From Thiobacillus sp. (GTDB taxonomy: Bacteria > Pseudomonadota > Gammaproteobacteria > Burkholderiales > Thiobacillaceae), in assembly GCA_020216925.1 (NCBI GenBank), contig JAIWOL010000073.1, positions 1 to 10,000 on the forward strand: DNA of 10,000 nucleotides, in the 5' to 3' direction. Made by a program: the position numbers and the translations under genes. The notes below the pieces were generated by a model. That model ran no database searches and had not been told where the DNA came from. It saw only the letters and a program-made list of their open reading frames with translations. Below are positions 1-6,280 of this stretch, one piece after another (the first letter of the stretch is position 1; each line of letters opens with the position of its first letter).

Positions 1-252
1 GGCGTTGATCGGCCCGGTGGCCATGATCTGGATGCCCGGCGGGGTGCGGAACAGCAGGGGGATGTGGAAGGTGAGGATGCCCGAGCCGAAATTGCTGACG
101 GCAAGGCGGGGGTGGTCGGCCTCGTCCGGGGTAATGCGGATGGCATCCTTGTCGTCCCCTCCCGACCAGATGGCCTCGAAGCCGACGGGATTGAGCAGTT
201 CCCAGCTGATCGTGTTGGCGATGTTCAGCGGCAGGCAGCGGTGGGCGAGCAC
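1..252 (-). CDS. DUF6065-like protein, partial; 5' end apparently lost (possible pseudogene)
   Basis: Read on the minus strand, the frame is open from 255 to the left edge. It gives a protein with the stretches RCLPLNIANTISWELL, GFEAIWSGG, FGSGILTFHIP and LFRTPPG followed by TGPIN. I recognise these from memory as the conserved core of the DUF6065 family, whose function is unknown. Members I recall carry roughly 25-30 residues before the RCLPL motif. Here an in-frame TAA lies at 258-256, so at most a GTG at 252 (no visible ribosome binding site) could start translation, giving only four residues before the motif. An ATG at 270 is in the same frame but meets that stop after four codons. The 3' part lies outside the window. 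This is either a gene with an unusual short N-terminus or a 5'-truncated remnant; the inverted repeats just upstream favour rearrangement. Family call moderate, intactness doubtful. Confidence 0.6.
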   Translation of the reverse strand, partial: MLAHRCLPLNIANTISWELLNPVGFEAIWSGGDDKDAIRITPDEADHPRLAVSNFGSGILTFHIPLLFRTPPGIQIMATGPINA

Positions 253-261
253 AAATTATTT

Positions 262-310
262 GAGACGCATGCACACATTCCATGCGACGTGCGGCGTCTC
301 ATGGAATGTG
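262..310. repeat. Two interlocked inverted repeats (A-B-A'-B' order)
   Basis: A perfect 11-bp inverted repeat pairs CACATTCCATG (274-284) with CATGGAATGTG (300-310), with 15 bases between the arms. A second perfect repeat pairs GAGACGC (262-268) with GCGTCTC (294-300). The arms interleave, so one hairpin traps one arm of the other, and position 300 is shared. The loops left between arms (0, 9 and 5 bases) look too short for a classical H-type pseudoknot with both stems complete, so the two hairpins are more likely mutually exclusive. No run of T follows on either strand, so this is not a standard intrinsic terminator. It lies directly upstream of the truncated DUF6065 frame. Function unknown. 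Confidence 0.6.
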
Positions 311-430
311 CTCACGACTGGTCGAACCATACATGCTATGCGTACCATGCGCGAGAGGACTCGACTTTAGGCCGGGCGTCGTGGATGCGGCAAAGATATG
401 GCAGGCTCCGCCATTCATGGCCGGTTGATC

Positions 431-453
431 TATTTGTCATGCAAAAACAAATA
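431..453. repeat. 7-bp inverted repeat, AT-rich, upstream of comEA
   Basis: TATTTGT (431-437) is the exact reverse complement of ACAAATA (447-453), with nine bases between. The element is AT-rich in a GC-rich neighbourhood and lies about 110 bases before the comEA start. It could be a hairpin in RNA, a regulator site with widely spaced arms, or chance. A loose promoter reading is possible (TTGATC at 425-430 and CAAATA at 448-453, 17 bases apart), but the -10 match is poor. Confidence 0.4.
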
Positions 454-466
454 CTTGCCTGATTGT

Positions 467-482
467 TACAACTAAAGTTGTA
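467..482. promoter_or_regulatory. Candidate operator palindrome upstream of comEA
   Basis: TACAACTAAAGTTGTA is a near-perfect palindrome: two 7-base arms around a central AA. Its size and compactness are typical of sites bound by dimeric winged-helix repressors (MarR and GntR types use comparable palindromes), but I cannot assign a regulator. It ends 80 bases before the comEA start codon. A weak -35-like TTGCCT lies at 455-460, which would place a -10 within or next to the right arm and fit repression by occlusion. That promoter assignment is inference. Confidence 0.4.
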
Positions 483-562
483 TGGCCTGGCCCGGCCTGG
501 TGCAGTAAGTTGAATCTGTGGTTGTTTCAGCCACATCCACTTGTTCAACGAGGAGATAAAGC

Positions 563-832
563 ATGAAAACTCTGCTGGGTGCACTCTTGGCTGCCTTGCT
601 GGCTTTTCCGGCCTGGGCGGCTGTCGATCTCAATACTGCGACGCAGTCCGAGCTGGAGGCCGTGAAGGGACTGGGGCCGGCCAAGGCGAAGGCGATCATT
701 GCCTACCGTGATGCCAACGGCAAGTTCAAGTCGGTGGATGATCTCGACAAGGTAAAAGGCTTTGGCAAAGCCAGCATCGACAAGCTGCGCGGCGAACTGA
801 CCGTAGGGGGCGGCGAAAAGAAAAAGCCCTGA
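563..832 (+). CDS. comEA: ComEA-type helix-hairpin-helix DNA-binding protein
   Basis: An 89-residue secreted DNA-binding protein. ComEA proteins bind incoming double-stranded DNA in the periplasm during natural transformation and help ratchet it inward toward ComEC. A signal peptide is evident: MK, a hydrophobic run to about residue 16, then a cleavage site of AxA type (AWA, near residue 19). The mature part begins with the family hallmark VDLNTAT, followed by a ComEA-type helix-hairpin-helix unit with GLGPAKAKAII (about residues 36-46) and GFGKASIDKL (about 67-76). The tail is lysine-rich (EKKKP). No SLBB domain or membrane anchor is present, as usual for short Gram-negative ComEA. An AGGAG at 551-555 sits seven bases before the ATG and supports this start. 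The gene stands alone, with its own upstream region and a stem-loop after it. A housekeeping role of this short family cannot be excluded. Confidence 0.92.
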   Translation: MKTLLGALLAALLAFPAWAAVDLNTATQSELEAVKGLGPAKAKAIIAYRDANGKFKSVDDLDKVKGFGKASIDKLRGELTVGGGEKKKP

Positions 833-845
833 TGCAGACCTGATC

Positions 846-877
846 GGCGGTGCGGATGTCTTGCCATCCGCACCGCC
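846..877. terminator. 13-bp GC-rich stem-loop after comEA
   Basis: GGCGGTGCGGATG (846-858) pairs perfectly with CATCCGCACCGCC (865-877) around a six-base loop, starting 14 bases after the comEA stop. It is the strongest simple hairpin seen in the window. The run of T expected for an intrinsic terminator is absent on both sides. It probably ends comEA transcription or protects the 3' end of the message, but this is inferred from position and stem strength. Confidence 0.55.
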
Positions 878-887
878 CGGAGGCAAG

Positions 888-910
888 CGGGCCGCTATAA
901 TGGCGGCCCG
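888..910. promoter_or_regulatory. 8-bp inverted repeat with TATAAT in its loop, upstream of the ZIP gene
   Basis: CGGGCCGC (888-895) pairs with GCGGCCCG (903-910) around the loop TATAATG. On the plus strand the stem is followed by TTT and flanked by AA on the other side, so it could act as a weak terminator. The loop holds a perfect -10 consensus, TATAAT (896-901), 30 bases before the ZIP start codon, which suits a promoter with a short leader. No good -35 hexamer is seen 16-18 bases upstream. Whether it is promoter, terminator or both is unresolved. Confidence 0.45.
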
Positions 911-931
911 TTTACCTGACCGCGCCGCCCT

Positions 932-1720
932 ATGTCCACCCTTGCAGTCATTCTGATCGCCACGGCTGCAGGCAGTGTGCTCAGTCTGGCCCTGGCCGCG
1001 TTGCTGGCCCTGTCAGCGCGGCCGAGCTGGGTGCCTGTGCTGGTCAGCTATGCGATTGGCGCGCTTCTGGGGGCGTCGCTGCTGGAGGTGTTGCCCGAGG
1101 CGGTGCATCTGGGCGGCGATATCGAAGCTGTCGCGCAGGCTTTGCTGGGCGGCATCCTGCTTTTCTTCCTGCTCGAAAAGCTGGTGCTCTGGCGGCATTG
1201 TCACGAAGAAATCTGCGAGGCGCACGGCAGCCCGGCGCATGCACATGACCACGGCCACGATCATGGCCGCTCGGGGCTGATGATCACGGTGGGCGACACC
1301 TTCCACAATTTTGTCGACGGCATCATCATCGCCGGCGCGTTTCTGGTGGATTTCCGCCTTGGGGTGGTGACGGCGCTTGCGATCATCGCCCACGAAATTC
1401 CTCAGGAGATCGGCGATTTTCTCATCCTGCTGCATTCCGGTTACACGCGCGCGCAGGCCCTGCTGCTCAATTTCGCGACCGGGGTGGCAACGCTCGCGGG
1501 CGCGCTGGCGGGCTATTACGCGCTGTCTGCGCTGCAGGACTGGATGCCGGCCCTGCTCGGACTGGCCGGCGCAAGCATGCTGTATGTGGCGCTGTCCGAC
1601 CTGATCCCGGGGCTGCACAAGCGCGCCAATATTGGGGCCACGGTGCAGCAGCTGGTGTTAATCGGACTGGGTATCGGCACGGTCGCCCTGGTTGGCCACC
1701 TCATCGGCCACGGGCATTGA
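932..1720 (+). CDS. ZIP-family divalent metal transporter
   Basis: A 262-residue inner-membrane protein of the ZIP (SLC39-like) family, which moves Zn2+ and similar divalent metals into the cytoplasm. Hydrophobic segments lie at about 1-28, 33-54, 66-88, 122-140, 142-168, 174-199, 205-225 and 238-258, matching the eight-helix ZIP fold. The metal-binding helix motifs are both present: HNFVDG (125-130) and HEIPQEIGD (154-162). The loop between the third and fourth helices is histidine-rich (H98, H103, H105, H107, H109, H111), a typical metal-sensing or delivery loop, preceded by a His/Cys cluster at 89-95. The C-terminus also ends in HLIGHGH. The ATG at 932 begins just before the first membrane helix; no clear ribosome binding site is visible. 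The substrate (Zn, Fe, Mn or Co) cannot be told from sequence. The last 63 bases overlap, antisense, the small gene at 1658-1870. Confidence 0.9.
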   Translation: MSTLAVILIATAAGSVLSLALAALLALSARPSWVPVLVSYAIGALLGASLLEVLPEAVHLGGDIEAVAQALLGGILLFFLLEKLVLWRHCHEEICEAHGSPAHAHDHGHDHGRSGLMITVGDTFHNFVDGIIIAGAFLVDFRLGVVTALAIIAHEIPQEIGDFLILLHSGYTRAQALLLNFATGVATLAGALAGYYALSALQDWMPALLGLAGASMLYVALSDLIPGLHKRANIGATVQQLVLIGLGIGTVALVGHLIGHGH

Positions 1721-1870
1721 CGGGCGCTTTCGCCCCCCCACGGCATAGGTGAAAATCAAGATCGGCAAGACGCCCAGAAAGATCAGGATGGCCAGCGCCT
1801 TGGCGAGGCTGCTGGAGGTGATGGCCATCATCAGGATGACGTAAGCCCAGCCGATTGCAATGATGTACAT
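1658..1870 (-). CDS. Small conserved-looking membrane protein of unknown function
   Basis: A 70-residue protein read on the minus strand. It starts [16 protein letters not shown], has a first hydrophobic helix (about 2-16) and a second one (about 23-44, [20 protein letters not shown]), then a basic GGRKRPS turn and an acidic-polar tail. This two-helix pattern resembles small uncharacterised membrane proteins I have seen in betaproteobacteria, and the amphiphilic layout is not what an antisense shadow gives. The upstream sequence includes GTGGAA about seven bases before the ATG, a weak ribosome binding site. Its last 63 bases overlap the 3' end of the ZIP gene in the opposite direction, and its start lies only 27 bases from the divergent rimO start. 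The overlapping tail may be less constrained than the helices. I do not know its function. Confidence 0.65.
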   Translation of the reverse strand: MYIIAIGWAYVILMMAITSSSLAKALAILIFLGVLPILIFTYAVGGRKRPSMPVADEVANQGDRADTQSD

Positions 1871-1897
1871 AGCGTTTCCACTTCAGGGTCTATCCAC

Positions 1898-3232
1898 ATG
1901 GTAACCAAAGCCCGCTCCGTTCGTCCCCCCACCGTCGGCTTCGTTTCGCTTGGCTGCCCGAAGGCCACGGTGGATTCGGAGCGTATCCTCACCCAGCTGC
2001 GCGCGGAGGGTTATGGCATCGTCGGCAGCTACGACGACGCCGACGTGGTGGTGGTGAACACCTGCGGTTTCATCGACGCCGCCGTGCAGGAATCGCTCGA
2101 AGCCATTGGCGAGGCGCTGGCGGAAAACGGCAAGGTGATCGTGACGGGCTGCCTCGGCGCCAAGGGCGAGGTGGTGCGCGAGACGCATCCCAAGGTGCTC
2201 GCGGTGTCCGGCCCGCACGCGCTCGACGCAGTGATGTCGGCCGTGCACGCGGCGCTGCCCAAGCCGCACGACCCGTTCGAAGACCTGATTCCGCCCGGCG
2301 GCGTGAAGCTTACGCCGCGCCATTACGCTTATCTGAAAATATCCGAAGGCTGCAACCATCGCTGCACCTTCTGCATCATTCCCTCGATGCGCGGCGACTT
2401 GGTGAGCCGCCCTATCGGCGATGTCATGCGCGAGGCCGAAGCCCTGGTGGGAGCGGGCGTGCAGGAATTGCTGGTGGTGTCGCAGGACACCTCGGCCTAC
2501 GGCGTGGACGTGAAATACCGTCCCGGTTTCTGGAACGGCCGGCCGCTCAAAACCCGCATGACCGAACTCGCTGCGGCGCTGGGCAGTCTGGGGGCGTGGG
2601 TGCGGCTGCACTACGTTTATCCGTATCCCGGCGTGGACGAGGTGATTCCGCTGATGGCAGACGGCACCATCCTGCCCTACCTCGACATTCCCTTCCAGCA
2701 TGCCAGCCCGCGCATCCTCAAGGCCATGAAACGGCCCGGCGCGGTGGAAAAAACCCTCGACCGCATCCAGCAATGGCGCGCCGCCGTGCCCGACCTCACG
2801 CTGCGTTCGACTTTCATCGTGGGTTTCCCCGGCGAGACCGACGCCGAATTCGAGGATTTGCTCGAATTCCTGAAAATCGCCCAGCTCGATCGCGTCGGCT
2901 GCTTCAAGTACTCGCCGGTGCAGGGGGCAGCGGCCAACGAACTGCCCGATCCCGTGCCGGAAGACCTGAAGGAAGAGCGTCTCGAACGCTTCATGGAGAC
3001 CCAGGCCGGAATCTCGGCCGCCCGGCTCGAAGCCAGGATCGGCCGGGAAATCGAGGTCATCGTCGACGAGGAGGACGAAGTGGGCACGCTTGCCCGCAGC
3101 CACGCCGACGCGCCGGAAATCGACGGTGTGGTCTATCTCGAAGGGGTGTTTGGCCTCAAACCCGGCACCCGCCTGAAGGTGAGGGTCGAAAGCAGCGACG
3201 AGCACGATCTCTGGGCTTCGCCCGCGTCCTGA
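1898..3232 (+). CDS. rimO: Ribosomal protein S12 (Asp89) methylthiotransferase RimO
   Basis: A 444-residue cytoplasmic radical-SAM enzyme that adds a methylthio group to the conserved aspartate of ribosomal protein S12. The N-terminal UPF0004/MTTase domain has the cysteines of the auxiliary iron-sulfur cluster, C20 (SLGCPKA), C56 (NTCGFID) and C85 (TGCLGA). The radical-SAM motif is GCNHRCTFC, with C152, C156 and C159 binding the catalytic 4Fe-4S cluster. A TRAM RNA/protein-binding domain fills about 377-440 ([15 protein letters not shown] onward). [12 protein letters not shown] and the SMRGDLVSR segment after the cluster are typical of RimO rather than MiaB. Length matches the E. coli enzyme (441 residues). 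AGGGT (1885-1889) lies eight bases before the ATG and supports the start; no later ATG would keep the N-terminal domain whole. The gene stands alone and is convergent with the downstream RpfE-type gene. Confidence 0.96.
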   Translation: MVTKARSVRPPTVGFVSLGCPKATVDSERILTQLRAEGYGIVGSYDDADVVVVNTCGFIDAAVQESLEAIGEALAENGKVIVTGCLGAKGEVVRETHPKVLAVSGPHALDAVMSAVHAALPKPHDPFEDLIPPGGVKLTPRHYAYLKISEGCNHRCTFCIIPSMRGDLVSRPIGDVMREAEALVGAGVQELLVVSQDTSAYGVDVKYRPGFWNGRPLKTRMTELAAALGSLGAWVRLHYVYPYPGVDEVIPLMADGTILPYLDIPFQHASPRILKAMKRPGAVEKTLDRIQQWRAAVPDLTLRSTFIVGFPGETDAEFEDLLEFLKIAQLDRVGCFKYSPVQGAAANELPDPVPEDLKEERLERFMETQAGISAARLEARIGREIEVIVDEEDEVGTLARSHADAPEIDGVVYLEGVFGLKPGTRLKVRVESSDEHDLWASPAS

Positions 3233-3243
3233 CGCATCGGCTT

Positions 3244-3269
3244 CGCTTGCGGGCGCTCACGCGAGCGCC
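3244..3269. terminator. Possible bidirectional stem-loop between convergent genes
   Basis: The 24-base gap between the convergent rimO and RpfE-type genes runs into overlapping hairpins. CGCTTGCG (3244-3251) pairs with CGCGAGCG (3260-3267) with one wobble; alternatively GGCGCT (3252-3257) pairs perfectly with AGCGCC (3264-3269). The stem overlaps the stop codon of the minus-strand gene. No run of T follows on either strand, so termination is suggested only by position between convergent genes. Confidence 0.3.
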
Positions 3270-4252
3270 GAGGCCAACGCGGCGGGACGCCGCCAGAACA
3301 TCCACGCGTCGCCGCGGCGCAACACGATTCCCCGCCCGCTGACCGGGTCGGCGATGCGCATTCCGCCCGGCCCCAGTTGCCGCAGCGCGCGGGCCAGCGG
3401 GCCAAACCAGCCGGCTTCCAGTTCGCCGACGGCGTTGCGCCAGCCGAGCGCGTCGTTGTGCAGGGCGGGCACCTCGAGTGCGTCGAGCAGGACGATGCCG
3501 GGTGGCCTGAGCTGACCGGGCTCGAATCGGGCAGGCCGCGGCCGGGGCGTGGCGCCGCAGATGCGGGCAAGGTCGATGCCGGCCGGGCCGGCATGTATCT
3601 CCACTGGCGCGGGGAGCGGTGCGGCATGGACGCCGCCGCCCCACAGCCACAGTCCGTTTACCGGCCACTGGCCGCGGGCCTCGCGCGCAGCGTTCACCGG
3701 ATGGCTATGCAGCAGCATCTGCGCTTCATTGAGCCGCGCCCGCCACGCGGTGGCGTCGCCGCCGCCGGGCAGAATGCGGTCGAGTGCCTGGCCACGCGCC
3801 AGCGAGGGCGGCGTGGTCAGCAGGCGGGGCGGGGTGTCCAGGCGCAGATACCAGCGCCGGGGATGCAGGGCCTGCGGCGCGAAATCCGGCCCGAAGTGTT
3901 CGGCGAGAGTGACGGTGAGCTGGCGCGCTTCGTCGTGGGTGAGGTCATCGAATGTTGCGGTGGAATAGACGACCCGGTCGCGCATGACGGCAAAATGCGC
4001 CGGGTCGGCGCGCAGCCAGTAGGCGCCGTCGGCAGCGCCGCCGTCGGCGAGCAGGGTAATGGGTGCGAGCGGCCAGTCGGTCTGCCGGCGCACGCCGCAG
4101 GCCCGGGCGAGGGCGGCCTCGGTGCCCGGCGGCGATTCGCGGGTGGGCCGGCCACGTGCCAGCAGGGTCGACAGACCCGGCAGTCGCAGCCCCGGCAGGG
4201 CGGCTTCGAGCAGGCGGGGCGAGGCGAAGAGGTGGGGAACCAGCCACAGCAT
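3257..4252 (-). CDS. RpfE-type protein (annotated as phosphoglycerate mutase-like), function unknown
   Basis: A 331-residue protein, apparently cytoplasmic, with no signal peptide. It matches my memory of the family named for Xanthomonas RpfE, often annotated in betaproteobacteria as a cofactor-independent phosphoglycerate mutase relative. Family-like segments are LRADPAHFAVMRDR (about 80-93), LNEAQMLLHSHPVN (about 174-187) and GLWLWGGG (200-207), with a further short W-F-W run at 318-320. I do not see the serine/metal-ligand motifs expected of a working cofactor-independent mutase, so enzyme activity should not be assumed. The ATG at 4252 begins directly with LWLVPHL; no strong ribosome binding site is seen. 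It is transcribed away from lolC, with about 100 bases between the two starts, and is convergent with rimO. The nearby lolC operon suggests only conserved neighbourhood, not function. Confidence 0.7.
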   Translation of the reverse strand: MLWLVPHLFASPRLLEAALPGLRLPGLSTLLARGRPTRESPPGTEAALARACGVRRQTDWPLAPITLLADGGAADGAYWLRADPAHFAVMRDRVVYSTATFDDLTHDEARQLTVTLAEHFGPDFAPQALHPRRWYLRLDTPPRLLTTPPSLARGQALDRILPGGGDATAWRARLNEAQMLLHSHPVNAAREARGQWPVNGLWLWGGGVHAAPLPAPVEIHAGPAGIDLARICGATPRPRPARFEPGQLRPPGIVLLDALEVPALHNDALGWRNAVGELEAGWFGPLARALRQLGPGGMRIADPVSGRGIVLRRGDAWMFWRRPAALASALA

Positions 4253-4352
4253 GCGGCGAGTCTAGCAGGCTCGAAGTCGTGTCGTGCGGCATGGGCGCAG
4301 GGCAAACCGGACGCTGTGGCATACTCGCGGCTCCCTGTCCGCGAATCGAATC
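4253..4352. promoter_or_regulatory. Divergent intergenic region, RpfE-type gene / lolC
   Basis: One hundred bases between divergent start codons, so it should hold promoters for both directions. On the plus strand CATACT (4320-4325) is a fair -10 hexamer, about 28 bases ahead of the proposed lolC TTG start; no convincing -35 is seen at the right spacing. If this is the promoter, the ATG at 4284 lies upstream of the transcript and cannot be the lolC start. Nothing certain was seen for the minus strand. Confidence 0.35.
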
Positions 4353-5597
4353 TTGCTGCCTTTCGAACTGCTGGTCGGCCTGCGCTACACCCACGCCAAG
4401 CGCCGCAATCATTTCATTTCGTTCATTTCCATCGTGTCCATGGCGGGCATTGCGCTGGGCGTGATGGCGCTGATCGTGGTGCTGTCGGTGATGAACGGCT
4501 TTCAGGAAGAGTTGCGCGCGCGCATTCTAGGGGTGGCGTCACACGTCGAAATCAGCGGCCCGGGCGACCGACTGGCCGACTGGCCGGGTGTGCTGGCCCA
4601 CGCCCAACGCAATCCGGATGTGGTGGCCGGCGCTCCCTATGTGAACGCGCAGGGCATGCTGGCCAACGGAAACAGTGTGCGCGGCACGATCATTCGCGGG
4701 GTGCTGCCGGACAGGGAAAGCGGCGTGGCCGATTTTGCGCGCTACATGAAGGCGGGCCGGCTCTCCGACCTGAAGCCGGGCGAATTCGGCATCGTGCTCG
4801 GCGCGGAACTGGCGCGCGCGCTCAACGTGTTTCCCGGCGACAAGGTGGTGTTGTTGACGCCGCAAGGCAACATCACCCCGGCGGGCGTGATGCCGCGCGT
4901 CAAGCAGTTCACGGTCACGGGCATTTTCGAGGCGGGCATGTTCGAATACGACTCGGGACTGGCGCTGGTTCATCTCCGCGACGCGCAGAAGCTGCTGCGG
5001 CTCGGCGATGACGTGTCGGGCGTGCGGCTCAAGCTCGACGACCTGTTTCGCGCCCCCTTCGTTACCCGCGCGCTGGCCAGCAGTCTGACGGGCGACTATT
5101 ACCTCACCAACTGGACGCAGAGCCACGCCAATTTCTTTCGCGCCGTGGCCATCGAAAAACGCATGATGTTCCTGATCCTGCTGCTGATCGTGGCGGTGGC
5201 GGCGTTCAATATCGTCTCGACACTGGTGATGGCGGTGACAGACAAGCAGGCCGACATCGCCATTCTGCGCACGCTGGGGGCGCGACCGGGGTCGATCATG
5301 GCGATTTTCATGGTGCAGGGCGCGTTCATCGGCGTCTCCGGCGCGGTTCTCGGCGTGACCAGCGGCGTGCTGCTGGCGCTCAATCTGGAAACAGTGGTGC
5401 CGTTCATCGAGCGGCTGGCGGGCATGGATCTCTTTCCGGCGGACGTGTACTACATCAACGAATTGCCATCAAAGCTCGTCTGGAGCGACGTCGGCCTGAT
5501 CGGGGGCGTATCGCTTCTGATCAGCCTGGTGGCGACGCTGTATCCAAGCTGGCGGGCGTCGCGCATCCAGCCGGCGGAGGCGCTGCGCTATGAATGA
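4353..5597 (+). CDS. lolC: Lipoprotein-releasing ABC transporter permease LolC/LolE family
   Basis: Inner-membrane permease of the Lol system, which extracts outer-membrane lipoproteins from the inner membrane and hands them to LolA using ATP hydrolysed by LolD. The family N-terminus begins at [11 protein letters not shown], so I choose the TTG at 4353 (414 residues, equal to E. coli LolE) over an ATG at 4284 that would add 23 residues of unlikely basic sequence. Membrane segments: about 23-45, 271-295, 314-340 and 379-398, with a large periplasmic domain between the first and second. The cytoplasmic coupling segment [14 protein letters not shown] follows the second helix, and the C-terminus [16 protein letters not shown] is typical. 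Only one permease is seen, so the transporter may use two copies of it; a lolE elsewhere is possible. Its stop overlaps the lolD start by eight bases. The LolC versus LolE label is uncertain; the family is not. Confidence 0.92.
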   Translation: MLPFELLVGLRYTHAKRRNHFISFISIVSMAGIALGVMALIVVLSVMNGFQEELRARILGVASHVEISGPGDRLADWPGVLAHAQRNPDVVAGAPYVNAQGMLANGNSVRGTIIRGVLPDRESGVADFARYMKAGRLSDLKPGEFGIVLGAELARALNVFPGDKVVLLTPQGNITPAGVMPRVKQFTVTGIFEAGMFEYDSGLALVHLRDAQKLLRLGDDVSGVRLKLDDLFRAPFVTRALASSLTGDYYLTNWTQSHANFFRAVAIEKRMMFLILLLIVAVAAFNIVSTLVMAVTDKQADIAILRTLGARPGSIMAIFMVQGAFIGVSGAVLGVTSGVLLALNLETVVPFIERLAGMDLFPADVYYINELPSKLVWSDVGLIGGVSLLISLVATLYPSWRASRIQPAEALRYE

Positions 5598-6270
5598 GAT
5601 CGTGCTCCGGGCAACCGGCCTGGCCAAGACGTTCAGACAGGGACGCGCCGAAGTGGTCGTGCTCACCGGCATCGACCTCGATGTGCGCGCCGGCGAATCG
5701 CTGGCCATTGTCGGCGCCTCGGGTTCGGGCAAGAGCACGCTGCTGCATCTGCTCGGCGGGCTCGATGCGCCGAGTGCGGGGCGCGTGGCGTTGCTGGGCC
5801 AGGATCCGTTCGCGCTCAGCGAACGCGCGCGCTGCGCGCTGCGCAACAGCGCGCTGGGGTTCGTCTACCAGTTCCACCATCTGTTGCCCGAGTTCACGGC
5901 AGCCGAAAACGCCGCCATGCCGCTGCTGGTTCGGCGCATGTCGCGCGCCGATGCGCTGGCGCGCGCCGCAACGGTTCTGGAAAACGTGGGGCTGGGCCAT
6001 CGCCTGACGCATCGCCCGGGCGAACTGTCGGGCGGTGAACGGCAACGCGTGGCAATTGCCCGTGCGCTGGTCACGCAACCGGCCTGCATTCTGGCCGACG
6101 AGCCCACGGGCAATCTTGATCGCCACTCGGCGGATGCCGTGTTCGACCTGATGCGCGTGCTCAACCGTCGGCAGGGGTCGAGCCTGGTCGTGGTAACGCA
6201 CGACCTCGAACTGGCAGCGCGCATGGATCGCCAGGCCAGGCTGGTCGACGGGGTGTTGAGCCCGCTCTGA
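5590..6270 (+). CDS. lolD: Lipoprotein-releasing ABC transporter ATP-binding protein LolD
   Basis: A 226-residue cytoplasmic ATPase that drives the LolC/E permease. All ABC motifs are intact: Walker [10 protein letters not shown] (42-50), Q-loop glutamine Q94 within [12 protein letters not shown], a LolD-typical stretch, signature LSGGERQ (146-152), Walker B CILADE (166-171) with catalytic E171, D-loop GNLD and switch histidine H204. Length is close to E. coli LolD (233). The start ATG lies inside the end of lolC (ATGAATGA, 5590-5597), so translation is probably coupled. comEC follows after ten bases. Confidence 0.96.
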   Translation: MNEIVLRATGLAKTFRQGRAEVVVLTGIDLDVRAGESLAIVGASGSGKSTLLHLLGGLDAPSAGRVALLGQDPFALSERARCALRNSALGFVYQFHHLLPEFTAAENAAMPLLVRRMSRADALARAATVLENVGLGHRLTHRPGELSGGERQRVAIARALVTQPACILADEPTGNLDRHSADAVFDLMRVLNRRQGSSLVVVTHDLELAARMDRQARLVDGVLSPL

Positions 6271-6280
6271 CACCGGCGCG

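Larger units (their letters stand above)
253..562. other. Intergenic region without a convincing gene
   Basis: About 310 bases between the DUF6065-like remnant and comEA. Open frames crossing this stretch look like shadows: none has a plausible ribosome binding site or a recognisable protein. It holds the interlocked repeats at 262-310, a weak 5-bp hairpin ATGGC/GCCAT (398-402 with 410-414), a 7-bp hairpin at 431-453 and the palindrome at 467-482. It is visibly more AT-rich from about 420 to 480 than the flanking genes, as expected for a promoter region of comEA. No tRNA-like or sRNA-like structure was recognised with confidence. Confidence 0.6.

Noticed and set aside
262..310. Reading the interlocked repeats as a functional H-type pseudoknot
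   Set aside because: The connecting loops (0, 9 and 5 bases) are too short to span stems of 7 and 11 pairs; alternative hairpins are more plausible.
64..462. 132-codon plus-strand frame at the left end
   Set aside because: Its first half is the antisense of the DUF6065-like core; the rest runs through repeats with no recognisable protein.
486..507. Sigma-54-like GG/GC pattern upstream of comEA
   Set aside because: The GG and GC elements are 11 bases apart rather than the required 10, and the flanking bases do not match the consensus.
1722..1735. Hairpin GGGCG-CTTT-CGCCC just after the ZIP stop as a terminator
   Set aside because: The stem is only five pairs, no T run follows, and it lies within the coding part of the small minus-strand gene.
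1883..3205. 440-codon open frame on the minus strand opposite rimO
   Set aside because: It mirrors rimO almost exactly, is rich in His/Arg/Gly/Ala as antisense of GC-rich code tends to be, and shows no family motif; rimO on the other strand is unmistakable.
3377..5011. 544-codon plus-strand frame across the RpfE-type gene and lolC
   Set aside because: It is antisense to one recognised gene and out of frame with another, with no motif of its own.
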